Positions 1-5,683 are shown, counted from the first letter of the stretch. The stretch: DNA of 5,683 nt from Christensenella sp. UBA4247 (GCA_002395405.1 DGWX01000056.1:3285-8967); one strand, 5' to 3'. Translations and numbers: made by a program. The notes: generated from the letters alone by a model not told the origin.

Positions 1-795
1 CATCTCGTTTCCGCGCTCGCCGCAACCGATATACACGATGATATCCGCGTCCGCCCATTTGGCAAGCTGGTGCTGAACGACGGTCTTTCCGCTCCCGAAC
101 GGCCCGGGAACCGCCGCCACGCCGCCTTTTGCGACGGGAAAGAGGGTATCGATCACGCGCTGTCCGGTTACCATCGGCATATAGGGAGAAAGCTTTTCCT
201 TAATGGGTCTCGGGCGGCGAACCGGCCACTTTTTCAGCATACAGACGCTCTTTTCGCCCTCTTTCGTTTCGATCTTTGCGATCTCTTCCACAATGGTCTT
301 TTTGCCGCTTTCGATGGATATGATTTTTCCCGAAACGCCGAACGGAACGGTGATTTTATGGCGGATCAAGGTGTTTTCGTCCACGTAACCGAGAACGTCG
401 CCGGGGATCACCTCGTCTCCCGCTTTTTTCAGGGGGATAAATTCCCACTTACGATCGTGGGACAGAGAATCCACGTTTAATCCTCTTCCGATCCTCGATC
501 CCGAAAGATCGCGAAGCTTAACGAGGGGGCGCTGGATCCCGTCGAAAATACTTTCGATCAGCCCGGGCGCGAGTTCCACGGAAAGGGGTTCGCCCGTACT
601 TTTAACGACTTCGCCCACGCCGAGTCCGCCCGTTTCTTCGTAAACCTGAATCGACGCTTTATCTCCTCTCAGCTCGATGATCTCGCCGATCAGTCCGAGT
701 TCGCTGACCTTGACGACGTCATACATTTTGCTGTCTTGCATATTTTCCGCAACGATCAAGGGTCCTGCGACTTTAACGATTCTTCCATCCGCCAT
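1..795 (-). CDS. atpA: V/A-type ATPase catalytic subunit A, N-terminal 265 codons (3' end cut by window edge)
   Basis: Catalytic subunit of the V/A-type ATPase (NtpA in E. hirae). Three copies alternate with B in the cytoplasmic head and hydrolyse or make ATP. Reading from ATG at 795-793, 265 codons are visible and the frame is open at base 1; the family is usually about 580-600 residues. Visible parts: N-terminal beta-barrel (about 1-75), the PGLIESIFDGIQRPL signature (77-91), the A-specific 'bulge' insertion (about 110-190), WPVRRPRP (190-197), TGQRVIDTLFP (210-220), and the Walker A loop GPFGSGKT (231-238, Lys237). GCGERGNEM (257-265) carries the expected catalytic Glu260 and adjacent Arg261. 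The GPFGSGKT loop and the bulge separate it from non-catalytic B and from F-type alpha and beta. The start follows the F stop by 1 nt and has a good ribosome-binding site (809-803). Nothing looks degraded. Confidence 0.97.
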   Translation of the reverse strand, partial: MADGRIVKVAGPLIVAENMQDSKMYDVVKVSELGLIGEIIELRGDKASIQVYEETGGLGVGEVVKSTGEPLSVELAPGLIESIFDGIQRPLVKLRDLSGSRIGRGLNVDSLSHDRKWEFIPLKKAGDEVIPGDVLGYVDENTLIRHKITVPFGVSGKIISIESGKKTIVEEIAKIETKEGEKSVCMLKKWPVRRPRPIKEKLSPYMPMVTGQRVIDTLFPVAKGGVAAVPGPFGSGKTVVQHQLAKWADADIIVYIGCGERGNEM

Positions 796-796
796 T

Positions 797-1126
797 TTAG
801 TTCTCCTCTATTCTCAAAATATCCGTTCCGATCGCTTTTTCCACGTCCGAGCGGATCGAACGTTTGCCGTAACCCGTACTGCCCTGCGAAGAGGGAACGG
901 GGATCACGGCGGGAAACGGGCGCGTTTTATAGCGAGCGATCAGATCGGTCACCTTTTCCGCAAATTGTTCCGTAATGAATATAATATCGTAATTACGCGC
1001 GAGAATGCGTAACTTTTCGCGCGCGGCTTCCACGCTTTCAACGGCGTAAGCGTCCGCACCGATCGCCTTAAAGGCGAACACGGTATCCGCGTCACCAAGC
1101 GCGGCAATACTGCTTTTTTCAGACAT
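797..1126 (-). CDS. atpF: V/A-type ATPase subunit F (central rotor)
   Basis: Small soluble subunit of the central rotor shaft (NtpG in E. hirae), which binds subunit D and modulates ATPase activity. At 109 residues it has the normal family length of about 100-110. The Rossmann-like fold markers are present: an early ALGDADTVFAF segment (9-19), the strand YDIIFITE (46-53), and the signature IPVPSSQGSTGYG (75-87) followed by SIRSDVEKAIGTDIL (90-104), the C-terminal helix that contacts D. It overlaps the 3' end of subunit C by 8 nt, and its GAGGGAG ribosome-binding site lies inside the C gene. Subunit A follows after 1 nt, so translation of C, F and A is probably coupled. Not to be confused with the F-type b subunit, also called AtpF, which is an unrelated membrane-anchored coiled coil. 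Confidence 0.96.
   Translation of the reverse strand: MSEKSSIAALGDADTVFAFKAIGADAYAVESVEAAREKLRILARNYDIIFITEQFAEKVTDLIARYKTRPFPAVIPVPSSQGSTGYGKRSIRSDVEKAIGTDILRIEEN
803..809 (-). promoter_or_regulatory. Ribosome-binding site of subunit A
   Basis: AGAGGAG on the minus strand with a 7-nt spacer to the ATG at 795, lying in the Glu-Glu codons at the end of subunit F. It confirms the subunit A start and is the second-best site of the window, in line with three A copies per complex. Confidence 0.8.
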
Positions 1127-2078
1127 ATTGCTCCCTCAACCTGACTTTTAAAATCTCTTTGTCCACGCCGTTCTTGACGCCGGCAAAGAGCAGTCTGACG
1201 TTTTTGATCTCTCTCTTTTTCCCGAGATAAAAGCCGAGGATCGGCGCGGGAGAAAAGAGGTCGTATCTCGCTTTTTTCAGGGGCGCCAGCAGCGCGTTCT
1301 CAACGAACGCTTCATACGGCGCGACCCCTTCTTTCAATTTTTCGAGCGCTTGTTTGTACGTTTCTTTCAAAGAGAGTTTCTCCGCCGCGTCCGAAAGATC
1401 GAGGTCGAACAGACAGCCTATCTCCTTTCTCGTCAGCAAACCGCCGGGCAAAAGTCCGCTCTCCATTTCCTTTTCCGTAAGCCCCGCGATCCTTGCGCGA
1501 TACGCGACGGAAAGATTGGTAAGATCCACGTACGTTTCGAAATAATTCCGCACCACGGGATGCGCTTTTGTCAGCATTTTTCCGATCTCGGAAAAAGCGG
1601 CTCGATCGAGAGATTTGTCGATCTCCGAGGGAAGAAGAAGCGCGGAAGCGTTTTTCTTTTTAAGAGATTCGAGCGCGATAAGCATCTCCGACGGCAAAGA
1701 GGAAAAGTCTTCTTTCTTTATTTTTTCGGCAAGCTCGGAAGAAGGGACCGTTCCGTCCGCCTTATATCCCGATCCCACAGCTCCGAAAAACAGTTCTTTC
1801 GCAGCGACTTTCGCGTTATGATAATCGGAAAGAACGGAAAAGCATTCGAGACCGTAACCCGAAACGGCGGTTTCCTTGAAAAAGGCTTCCGCTTCCCGTT
1901 CCGCTTCCGAAAGGATCTCATTGTAATCGCTCCCCGCGGGATAGCCTCCTTCCAAAAGGATCTTGACCATTTCGTCCGTAGAAACCGCGTCTTGCAAACG
2001 CTGCATCTTATCCTTTCCGAAAAGAGACGATTCGCGCGATTTTATTTTCGCGTTTTGAAATAAAAGACCTTGCTGCAT
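1119..2078 (-). CDS. atpC: V/A-type ATPase subunit C (rotor-to-ring adaptor, d-type)
   Basis: Funnel-shaped, mostly helical adaptor that seats the central stalk on the K ring (NtpC in E. hirae; equivalent to eukaryotic subunit d). It has 319 residues, close to the usual 320-350. Family marks: an N-terminal repeat with KIKSRESSLFGKDKM (11-25), SDYHNAKVAAKELF (84-97), YFETYVDLTNLSVAYRAR (179-196), and a strongly family-like C-terminus with PILGFYLGKKREIKNVRLLF (279-298) and EILKVRLREQYV (308-319). It is soluble, with no membrane segments. The start at 2078 lies 3 nt after the subunit E stop and no Shine-Dalgarno sequence is visible in front of it, so it is probably translated by reinitiation from E. 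A second in-frame Met (residue 25) would cut off conserved residues, so the upstream start is preferred. Confidence 0.95.
   Translation of the reverse strand: MQQGLLFQNAKIKSRESSLFGKDKMQRLQDAVSTDEMVKILLEGGYPAGSDYNEILSEAEREAEAFFKETAVSGYGLECFSVLSDYHNAKVAAKELFFGAVGSGYKADGTVPSSELAEKIKKEDFSSLPSEMLIALESLKKKNASALLLPSEIDKSLDRAAFSEIGKMLTKAHPVVRNYFETYVDLTNLSVAYRARIAGLTEKEMESGLLPGGLLTRKEIGCLFDLDLSDAAEKLSLKETYKQALEKLKEGVAPYEAFVENALLAPLKKARYDLFSPAPILGFYLGKKREIKNVRLLFAGVKNGVDKEILKVRLREQYV
1131..1137 (-). promoter_or_regulatory. Ribosome-binding site of subunit F
   Basis: GAGGGAG on the minus strand, 4 nt from the ATG at 1126 if the proximal GGGAG pairs, or 7 nt if the distal GAGG does. It sits in the last codons of subunit C and supports the start that gives the 8-nt overlap. 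Confidence 0.65.
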
Positions 2079-2081
2079 AAA

Positions 2082-2654
2082 TCAGGAAAACAGCGTTTCC
2101 GCCGCGCTGTTCTTCTCCGAACGGATGCGTTCAAGCTCCGTTTCGAGAGTCAGGTTCTTATCGAAGCGCTTGCCGAGGAGGACGATCCCTCCGCGGAAGT
2201 CTCCTTTTTCCTTTGCGATCGGAAGCGAAAATCCCGTTTTCTTTTCCGCTTGCGACGCGATCTTTTGTACGTCAAGCCTCTTTTTGTCAGCCTCGGAGAA
2301 AAGGATCGAATCGCCTTCTTCCGCCTGCGAGACGATCATCGCAAGAAGAAGCTCGGGATAGGCGGGAGATGAAAGGATCCGCTCGATCGCCTTCTCGTAA
2401 GCTTCGCCTATTATCTTTTGCTTGCTCCCGAGGATCATTTTTCGAACTTCGAGTTCCGCCATGGACCTTCTCCTTCGAATCACTTCGGGAGAAGAGGAAG
2501 AAGCGAGTTTCCTCGCGCTTTCCGAAAGCGCGACGCTCTCTTCTTTTGCGGCGAAAACAAGCTCGTCTGCGCGCGCCTTTGCTTCCGCTCGAACGGTAGC
2601 GGCTTTTTCTTCCGCCTCCGCGCGGATCTTACAAAGCAAATCCTGCTTAGCCAT
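2082..2654 (-). CDS. atpE: V/A-type ATPase subunit E (peripheral stalk)
   Basis: Peripheral-stalk subunit that pairs with the H/G protein and holds the A3B3 head against rotation (NtpE in E. hirae). It has 190 residues; the family is about 185-210. The N-terminal third (about 1-50) is an Ala/Glu/Lys/Arg-rich coiled coil. A Ser-Pro stretch at 52-56 (SSSSP) and an Arg run at 60-63 follow, then the family-typical SMAELEVRKMILGSKQKII (64-82). The C-terminal domain (about 95-190) binds the top of the head and contains RGGIVLLGKRFDKNLTLETE (154-173), matching the conserved 'GG' strand of the family. The gene starts 3 nt after the K stop. I see no Shine-Dalgarno sequence before the ATG, suggesting translational coupling to K. 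It is distinct from F-type AtpE, the c subunit. Confidence 0.95.
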   Translation of the reverse strand: MAKQDLLCKIRAEAEEKAATVRAEAKARADELVFAAKEESVALSESARKLASSSSPEVIRRRRSMAELEVRKMILGSKQKIIGEAYEKAIERILSSPAYPELLLAMIVSQAEEGDSILFSEADKKRLDVQKIASQAEKKTGFSLPIAKEKGDFRGGIVLLGKRFDKNLTLETELERIRSEKNSAAETLFS

Positions 2655-2657
2655 AGG

Positions 2658-3125
2658 TTAGATCGCAAAGAAAACGGCAAGGAAGGAAACGAGGAGCGCG
2701 AGGATCGCGTACGTTTCGACCATAACCGCCATAACGATCGCCTTGCTCTGCTCTTCCGGGCGCTTCGCGACGAGCGCCATTCCGCTGACGGCAACCTTTC
2801 CTTGATGGATCGCGGAGATCAAACCTACGACCGCAATGGGAATGCAACCCGAAAGAACGCCGAGTCCCTGCGCCATCGAGATCGCTTTGATGCCGGAGAA
2901 CACGTTGATCTTGATAAACACGATAAACGCGATCAGCAATCCGTATATACCTTGCGTGCCGGGGAGAAGCTGCAAAATCAAGCAGCTGCCGAACTTATCG
3001 GGATCTTCGCTCGTAACCCCTGCCGCGGCTTGACCGCCCATGCCCACGCCGATCGCGGAGCCGATGCCTGCGAGCCCCGCCGCGAGAGCCGCGCCGAGAA
3101 TTGCCAAAAAAGTGCCGATACTCAT
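2658..3125 (-). CDS. ntpK: V/A-type ATPase subunit K, 4-helix proteolipid (rotor ring)
   Basis: Membrane rotor subunit that carries the transported ion. It has 155 residues, matching the 16-kDa duplicated proteolipid of E. hirae (about 156). Four membrane segments lie at roughly 4-28, 46-72, 84-106 and 127-155, as two hairpins from an internal duplication. Hairpin 1 has LLPGTQG (53-59) and no membrane carboxylate; hairpin 2 has HQGKVA (107-112) and VETYAIL (136-142) with the essential Glu137. Aligned by eye to E. hirae NtpK as I recall it, Leu54, Thr57, Gln58, Gln108 and Glu137 correspond to the five Na+ ligands (Leu61, Thr64, Gln65, Gln110, Glu139), so Na+ transport is inferred. The ATG overlaps the subunit I stop as ATGA and has the best ribosome-binding site of the window, fitting the many copies needed per complex. 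Confidence 0.97.
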   Translation of the reverse strand: MSIGTFLAILGAALAAGLAGIGSAIGVGMGGQAAAGVTSEDPDKFGSCLILQLLPGTQGIYGLLIAFIVFIKINVFSGIKAISMAQGLGVLSGCIPIAVVGLISAIHQGKVAVSGMALVAKRPEEQSKAIVMAVMVETYAILALLVSFLAVFFAI

Positions 3126-5134
3126 AAGTTGTTTCCTCCTTTATCAGACAAATGAATGTATTTCAGATCCGAGCCGAAAGGCTTGAATATATGACCGCCG
3201 CCCGTATAGAAACGGGAAAAGAACTCCACGTATTGGAGTCTGGAATTATGGACGTAAGCGCCGAGTGTGTTGATCGCGATGTTAAATACGTGTCCCACCA
3301 CGAGTACGACGACAAACAAAAGGTAGCCGACGACGGGGATCAGATCGCGCAAAATCCCGGCGATCAGATTTACGACCATTCCGACGACGCCCGTTGCGAG
3401 CCCGAGCCCGAACAAGCGGCAATAGGAAAGAACGTCGCTCATAAATCCTGTTATGTTATACACGTTTGAAAACGCGCCCACGATCTTTCCTTTAACGCCT
3501 TTCTTGCCAAGCGCGCCGCCGACGAGAACACCCGCGCCGCCGAGCGACAGAACGATAAGGGAAGGCAGTTTCAGCGCGGATAGCGCTTTGACCATTCCGC
3601 TTGCGACAAAAAGCCCGAGTCCCAGGAACAAGACAAACCAACTCCCCTCTCCGAACACGGCGGAAAGCGGTTTTCCGTTTTTACATTTTTGAACGAACGA
3701 GATCCCCATTCCGAACAGGATTTGGAACATTCCGAGCGCAACGGACAAAATCAGCATTTTGAGCGGTTCGTTCATCGGGCTGAACAGAACGGGCTTAAAA
3801 AATTCCTCCCCGAAATAGCCGCCGAACATTACGCCCCAGATCAAGGTCGATATGCCGCCCATTCCGATGATCAGAAGGAGCTGACCTTCCCCTTTGCGGG
3901 GCTTTTTGAGCGCGTATAATCCGAAACCGCCGAGCGCGAGGATCAGCCCGTAAGCCGCGTCCGACACCATAAGCCCGAAAAGAACGAAATAAAAGAACGC
4001 CACGAACGGATTGGGATCGATCTCGCGAGGAGAGGGCGCGCTGTACATATTCGTTATACTTTCATAGGGGGTAACGACGGGGTTGTTCTTCGCAAGAGTC
4101 GGATATTTTTCCCCTTCTTTCGGGTCTTCGTACATACTGAAATAAGGGATTTTTGACGCCGCGAGCGCTTTCTCGGTTTCTTCCGTAAGATGCGCCGGGA
4201 CCCACGCCGAAAGAAGAAAGGACGATTTCGTTTCGAGCGAACGGTCGATCGCCGCGCATTTTTCCTTTTCCACGCGATAATAATCGAACAATATTTCCAT
4301 TTTCGGGCGGATCGCGTCCTCATAAGCGACCGCCTCTTCCGAAAGCGCTACGGACAAGCGGAAAATCTCCTCTTCGCGCGCTTTGATTTCTTCCGTTTTT
4401 TGCTTCGCCGTTACGGGAAGATCCAAACTCGTTTTCGAAAAAGAAAGAGACGAGAGCCATTCTTCCGCTTCCGCTTTTTCCGAACGGGGATAACAAACGA
4501 ACGCCGTCGTTACTCGATGACGGCTTCCGAGATCCTCAAACAGGAGATCGGGAAGAAGGGAAAAATCGGCTTTTTCGAGATTGTCGGTCGGAAGCGTTCC
4601 GATCATCGCTTCATAATATTTGCCGCCCTTGATCTCGGAGAACGGAACGTCCGCGCTCTCAAAAGCGGAAAGCTGCTCCGCAAGAGAAGCATTTCTCGCG
4701 CTCTCTCCTTTCAGCGCGGTTAATTCCTCGCTGATTTTTTTCAGCCTCTCCACGACTTCGAAAACTTCGCCGTCCGAAGACGCCAAACGATCGAATTCGT
4801 CAAACGATACGTCCTTTTTCCCCGAACGGATCTTTTCAAGAAGAGGGATCTTCTTTTTTTCGTAAGAGGTGATTTTATTCTCTTCCGTTTGTTTTTTGGC
4901 GATTTTAGCGAGTTTTACTTTTTCAGCACGCCAAAAATCAAAGCAAAACGAAAGCTCCGCGAGCTTTCCGTCCGCTTTTTCCGCGCGGGAAGTAGCGTCA
5001 CCCCTGACGGTATCTTCGATCTCGCAGGCTGAAAGCACTTCCGCGTTTCCCGTTCGCGCAAGGCAAGTCAGCGCCTTTTCCCGATCGCTCGACAAAGTAA
5101 TTAAAGTCAGTTTCTTAAAAGGTAGTAACGCCAT
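3122..5134 (-). CDS. ntpI: V/A-type ATPase subunit I (a-type membrane stator)
   Basis: Stator subunit that provides the two ion half-channels beside the K ring and anchors the peripheral stalks (NtpI; eukaryotic subunit a/Vph1). It has 670 residues, a normal size. The N-terminal half (about 1-370) is cytoplasmic, with KKLTLITLSSDREKAL (7-22) typical of family starts, long helical coiled-coil arms (about 50-160 and 245-305) and globular ends. The membrane half has hydrophobic segments near 376-408, 417-442, 457-481, 498-516, 523-542, 565-597 and 600-625. The two expected half-channel arginines are present: Arg573 in SYCRLFGLGLA and Arg632 in HNSRLQYVEFFSRFY. FGLMVSDAAYG (386-396) is another family mark. 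The start at 5134 overlaps the upstream gene by 20 nt, with GAGG only 3 nt from the ATG. The stop overlaps the K start by 4 nt. Confidence 0.97.
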   Translation of the reverse strand: MALLPFKKLTLITLSSDREKALTCLARTGNAEVLSACEIEDTVRGDATSRAEKADGKLAELSFCFDFWRAEKVKLAKIAKKQTEENKITSYEKKKIPLLEKIRSGKKDVSFDEFDRLASSDGEVFEVVERLKKISEELTALKGESARNASLAEQLSAFESADVPFSEIKGGKYYEAMIGTLPTDNLEKADFSLLPDLLFEDLGSRHRVTTAFVCYPRSEKAEAEEWLSSLSFSKTSLDLPVTAKQKTEEIKAREEEIFRLSVALSEEAVAYEDAIRPKMEILFDYYRVEKEKCAAIDRSLETKSSFLLSAWVPAHLTEETEKALAASKIPYFSMYEDPKEGEKYPTLAKNNPVVTPYESITNMYSAPSPREIDPNPFVAFFYFVLFGLMVSDAAYGLILALGGFGLYALKKPRKGEGQLLLIIGMGGISTLIWGVMFGGYFGEEFFKPVLFSPMNEPLKMLILSVALGMFQILFGMGISFVQKCKNGKPLSAVFGEGSWFVLFLGLGLFVASGMVKALSALKLPSLIVLSLGGAGVLVGGALGKKGVKGKIVGAFSNVYNITGFMSDVLSYCRLFGLGLATGVVGMVVNLIAGILRDLIPVVGYLLFVVVLVVGHVFNIAINTLGAYVHNSRLQYVEFFSRFYTGGGHIFKPFGSDLKYIHLSDKGGNNL
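3135..3142 (-). promoter_or_regulatory. Near-ideal ribosome-binding site of subunit K
   Basis: The minus strand reads AAAGGAGG with a 9-nt spacer to the ATG at 3125. It complements almost the whole anti-Shine-Dalgarno sequence of 16S rRNA. It encodes the C-terminal Lys-Gly-Gly of subunit I (KGGNNL). This is the strongest such site in the window and precedes the one multicopy membrane subunit. Confidence 0.85.
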
Positions 5135-5447
5135 ATTCCTCGAAAAGCGCTTTTCCGATCCGATCCGCCGCGTCGTTTATTTTGTTTCGCGCCGTCTCTT
5201 CCAGCGCCGCCGCTTGGGCTTTTCCGCGAGAAAGGATGGATTCTTCTTCTTTTTTCGCCAAACGATCCGTTTCACTTTCCAGCTCGGACAAAAGATCCGC
5301 CGCCTCTTTTTTTCCTTCCGCAACGATTTTCGATCTTTCTTTTTCCGCTTGGGCTACGATCGCTTTCGCTTCTTCGTTCGCGGCGAGGACGATCCCTTCC
5401 GCTTCCTTTTCCGCGTTCGCGATTTCTTTTATGATCTCGGATAACAT
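5115..5447 (-). CDS. atpH: V/A-type ATPase subunit H/G (peripheral-stalk coiled coil)
   Basis: Small stalk subunit (NtpF in E. hirae, AhaH in methanogens) that winds around subunit E to form the peripheral stalk between the head and the N-terminal part of subunit I. It has 110 residues, the normal size of about 100-110. Nearly all of it is a predicted coiled coil rich in Ala, Glu and Lys, with repeating patterns such as AEKEAEGIVLAANEEAKAIV (12-31). It contains no proline, cysteine, histidine or tryptophan, in keeping with one unbroken long helix. Sequence alone identifies such coiled coils weakly; the place as first gene before I-K-E-C-F-A makes the assignment firm. It starts 2 nt after the rpiB stop, its GAGAGGA ribosome-binding site lies inside rpiB, and its last 20 nt overlap subunit I. 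Confidence 0.93.
   Translation of the reverse strand: MLSEIIKEIANAEKEAEGIVLAANEEAKAIVAQAEKERSKIVAEGKKEAADLLSELESETDRLAKKEEESILSRGKAQAAALEETARNKINDAADRIGKALFEEYGVTTF
5138..5141 (-). promoter_or_regulatory. Weak, closely spaced ribosome-binding site of subunit I
   Basis: A GAGG core lies only 3 nt before the ATG at 5134, shorter than the usual 5-9 nt, and within the coding region of the stalk gene. With the 20-nt gene overlap, it suggests that subunit I is translated mostly by coupling to the upstream gene and at a low rate, as fits a single-copy stator subunit. Confidence 0.5.
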
Positions 5448-5449
5448 TT

Positions 5450-5683
5450 TTATTTCCTCTCGTCCAGCTCGGCGATCAAAGCAAGGCGACGATTATGGCG
5501 ATCGCCTTCAAAAGGAGTCGTCAGCCAAAGGTCCACGAGTTTGACCGCTTTTTCGGGCGAAACCACCCTTCCGCCGAGGCACAAAACGTTCGCGTTGTTA
5601 TGCGCGGAGCAAGCCGCCGCGGAAAACTCGTCCGACAAGACCGCCGCGCGGATCCCTTTTACTTTATTTGCCGCGATCGACAT
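5450..5683 (-). CDS. rpiB: Ribose-5-phosphate isomerase B, C-terminal half (5' end cut by window edge)
   Basis: RpiB (LacAB_rpiB family) interconverts ribose 5-phosphate and ribulose 5-phosphate in the pentose phosphate pathway; it is a soluble dimer or tetramer. Only the last 77 codons are in the window; the full protein is normally about 145-150 residues. The ATG at the very edge is not the start: it lies in the conserved GTGxG(M/I)SIAANK segment, just after the active-site Cys loop (CGTG), which is off the window. The visible part holds SIAANKVKGIRAA (2-14), AHNNANVL (27-34) with the catalytic-type His28-Asn29 pair, GGRVV (37-41), and DRHNRR (61-66), whose arginines match the phosphate-binding residues of E. 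coli RpiB. The gene ends 2 nt before the V-ATPase operon begins and is probably co-transcribed with it. The related galactose-6-phosphate isomerases LacA/LacB are a less likely alternative. Confidence 0.95.
   Translation of the reverse strand: MSIAANKVKGIRAAVLSDEFSAAACSAHNNANVLCLGGRVVSPEKAVKLVDLWLTTPFEGDRHNRRLALIAELDERK
5455..5461 (-). promoter_or_regulatory. Ribosome-binding site of the first V-ATPase gene, inside rpiB
   Basis: The minus strand reads GAGAGGA, with 7 nt between it and the ATG at 5447. It is embedded in the last rpiB codons (Asp-Glu-Arg-Lys). The start signal of the first ATPase gene is therefore part of the rpiB coding sequence, and no separate leader exists between the two genes. 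Confidence 0.75.

Larger units (their letters stand above)
1..5683 (-). other. Single transcription unit: rpiB plus V/A-ATPase operon (both ends off window)
   Basis: Eight genes lie on the same strand. Going downstream, the junctions are 2-nt gap, 20-nt overlap, 4-nt overlap (ATGA), 3-nt gap, 3-nt gap, 8-nt overlap and 1-nt gap. No junction leaves room for a promoter or an intrinsic terminator, and I saw no hairpin followed by a T-run at any of them. The promoter should lie upstream of or within rpiB, beyond base 5683. The transcript should continue past base 1 into subunits B and D. A promoter inside a coding region cannot be excluded by reading alone. Confidence 0.85.

Noticed and set aside
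1350..2063. 237-codon open frame on the plus strand
   Set aside because: It lies wholly antisense to subunit C, is full of Arg and Phe, has no recognisable domain, and arises because the codon use of the real gene leaves few stops on the other strand.
2658..3125. Subunit K as an F-type c subunit
   Set aside because: F-type c has two helices and about 80 residues. This protein has four helices, 155 residues and the V-type LPGTQG and VETYAIL motifs, and sits among V-type genes.
2418..3155. 245-codon open frame on the plus strand across subunits E and K
   Set aside because: It crosses two firmly identified genes on the opposite strand, has a low-complexity charged composition and no family resemblance, so it is a shadow frame.
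5115..5134. 20-nt overlap between the H/G and I genes as a frameshift or misassembly
   Set aside because: Both proteins have family-typical ends (EEYGVTTF and MALLPFKKLTLITLSS) and normal lengths, so the overlap is genuine coupling.
4190..5444. Several plus-strand open frames of 80-190 codons opposite subunits I and H/G
   Set aside because: They are Arg/Phe/Ser-rich mirror images of Lys/Glu/Ala-rich coiled-coil coding sequence, with no homology I recognise and no operon context.
5681..5683. ATG at the window edge as the true start of a 77-residue protein
   Set aside because: This Met falls inside the conserved GTGxG(M/I)SIAANK segment of RpiB. The gene is cut by the window rather than being a short independent protein.
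1..5683. Archaeal origin of the operon
   Set aside because: Archaea share the H-I-K-E-C-F-A order, but RpiB is mainly bacterial, K is closest by eye to the E. hirae form, and an rpiB neighbour fits Firmicutes. Not excluded outright, only less likely.

Overview
The window is one gap-free stretch of a bacterial V/A-type (vacuolar/archaeal-type) ATPase operon. All of it is read on the minus strand, so transcription runs from base 5683 towards base 1. The gene order is rpiB (3' half, cut by the window edge) > subunit H/G stalk > I > K > E > C > F > A (5' part, cut by the other edge). This is the order of the Enterococcus hirae ntpFIKECGA(BD) operon and of archaeal A-ATPase operons, so subunits B and D are expected just beyond base 1. 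No F-type atp genes, RNA genes, mobile elements, repeats, CRISPR arrays, terminators or promoters are visible, and no intergenic gap exceeds 3 nt.

The organism is most likely an anaerobic bacterium of the Firmicutes/Clostridia type. Reasons: E. hirae-like gene order, a 4-helix 16-kDa proteolipid very like that of E. hirae, GGAGG-type Shine-Dalgarno sites, and a B-type ribose-5-phosphate isomerase next door. Base composition is roughly 50% G+C by eye. An archaeal origin is less likely, and the genus cannot be told from this window.

The products form one rotary machine. A (with B, off the window) makes the catalytic head. F, with D off the window, belongs to the central rotor. C links the rotor to the K ring. 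I is the membrane stator with the ion half-channels. E and H/G form the peripheral stalks. K is the ion-binding rotor ring. All five side chains that bind Na+ in the E. hirae K ring are present in this K subunit, so the enzyme is predicted to move Na+.

The points most worth a second look are the Na+ signature, the 2-nt fusion of the operon to rpiB (a gene that sits upstream of the F-type atp locus in Bacillus subtilis), and the pattern of ribosome-binding sites: an ideal one before the multicopy K subunit and none visible before E and C. Otherwise this looks like an ordinary, intact housekeeping operon; I found no sign of a novel system.
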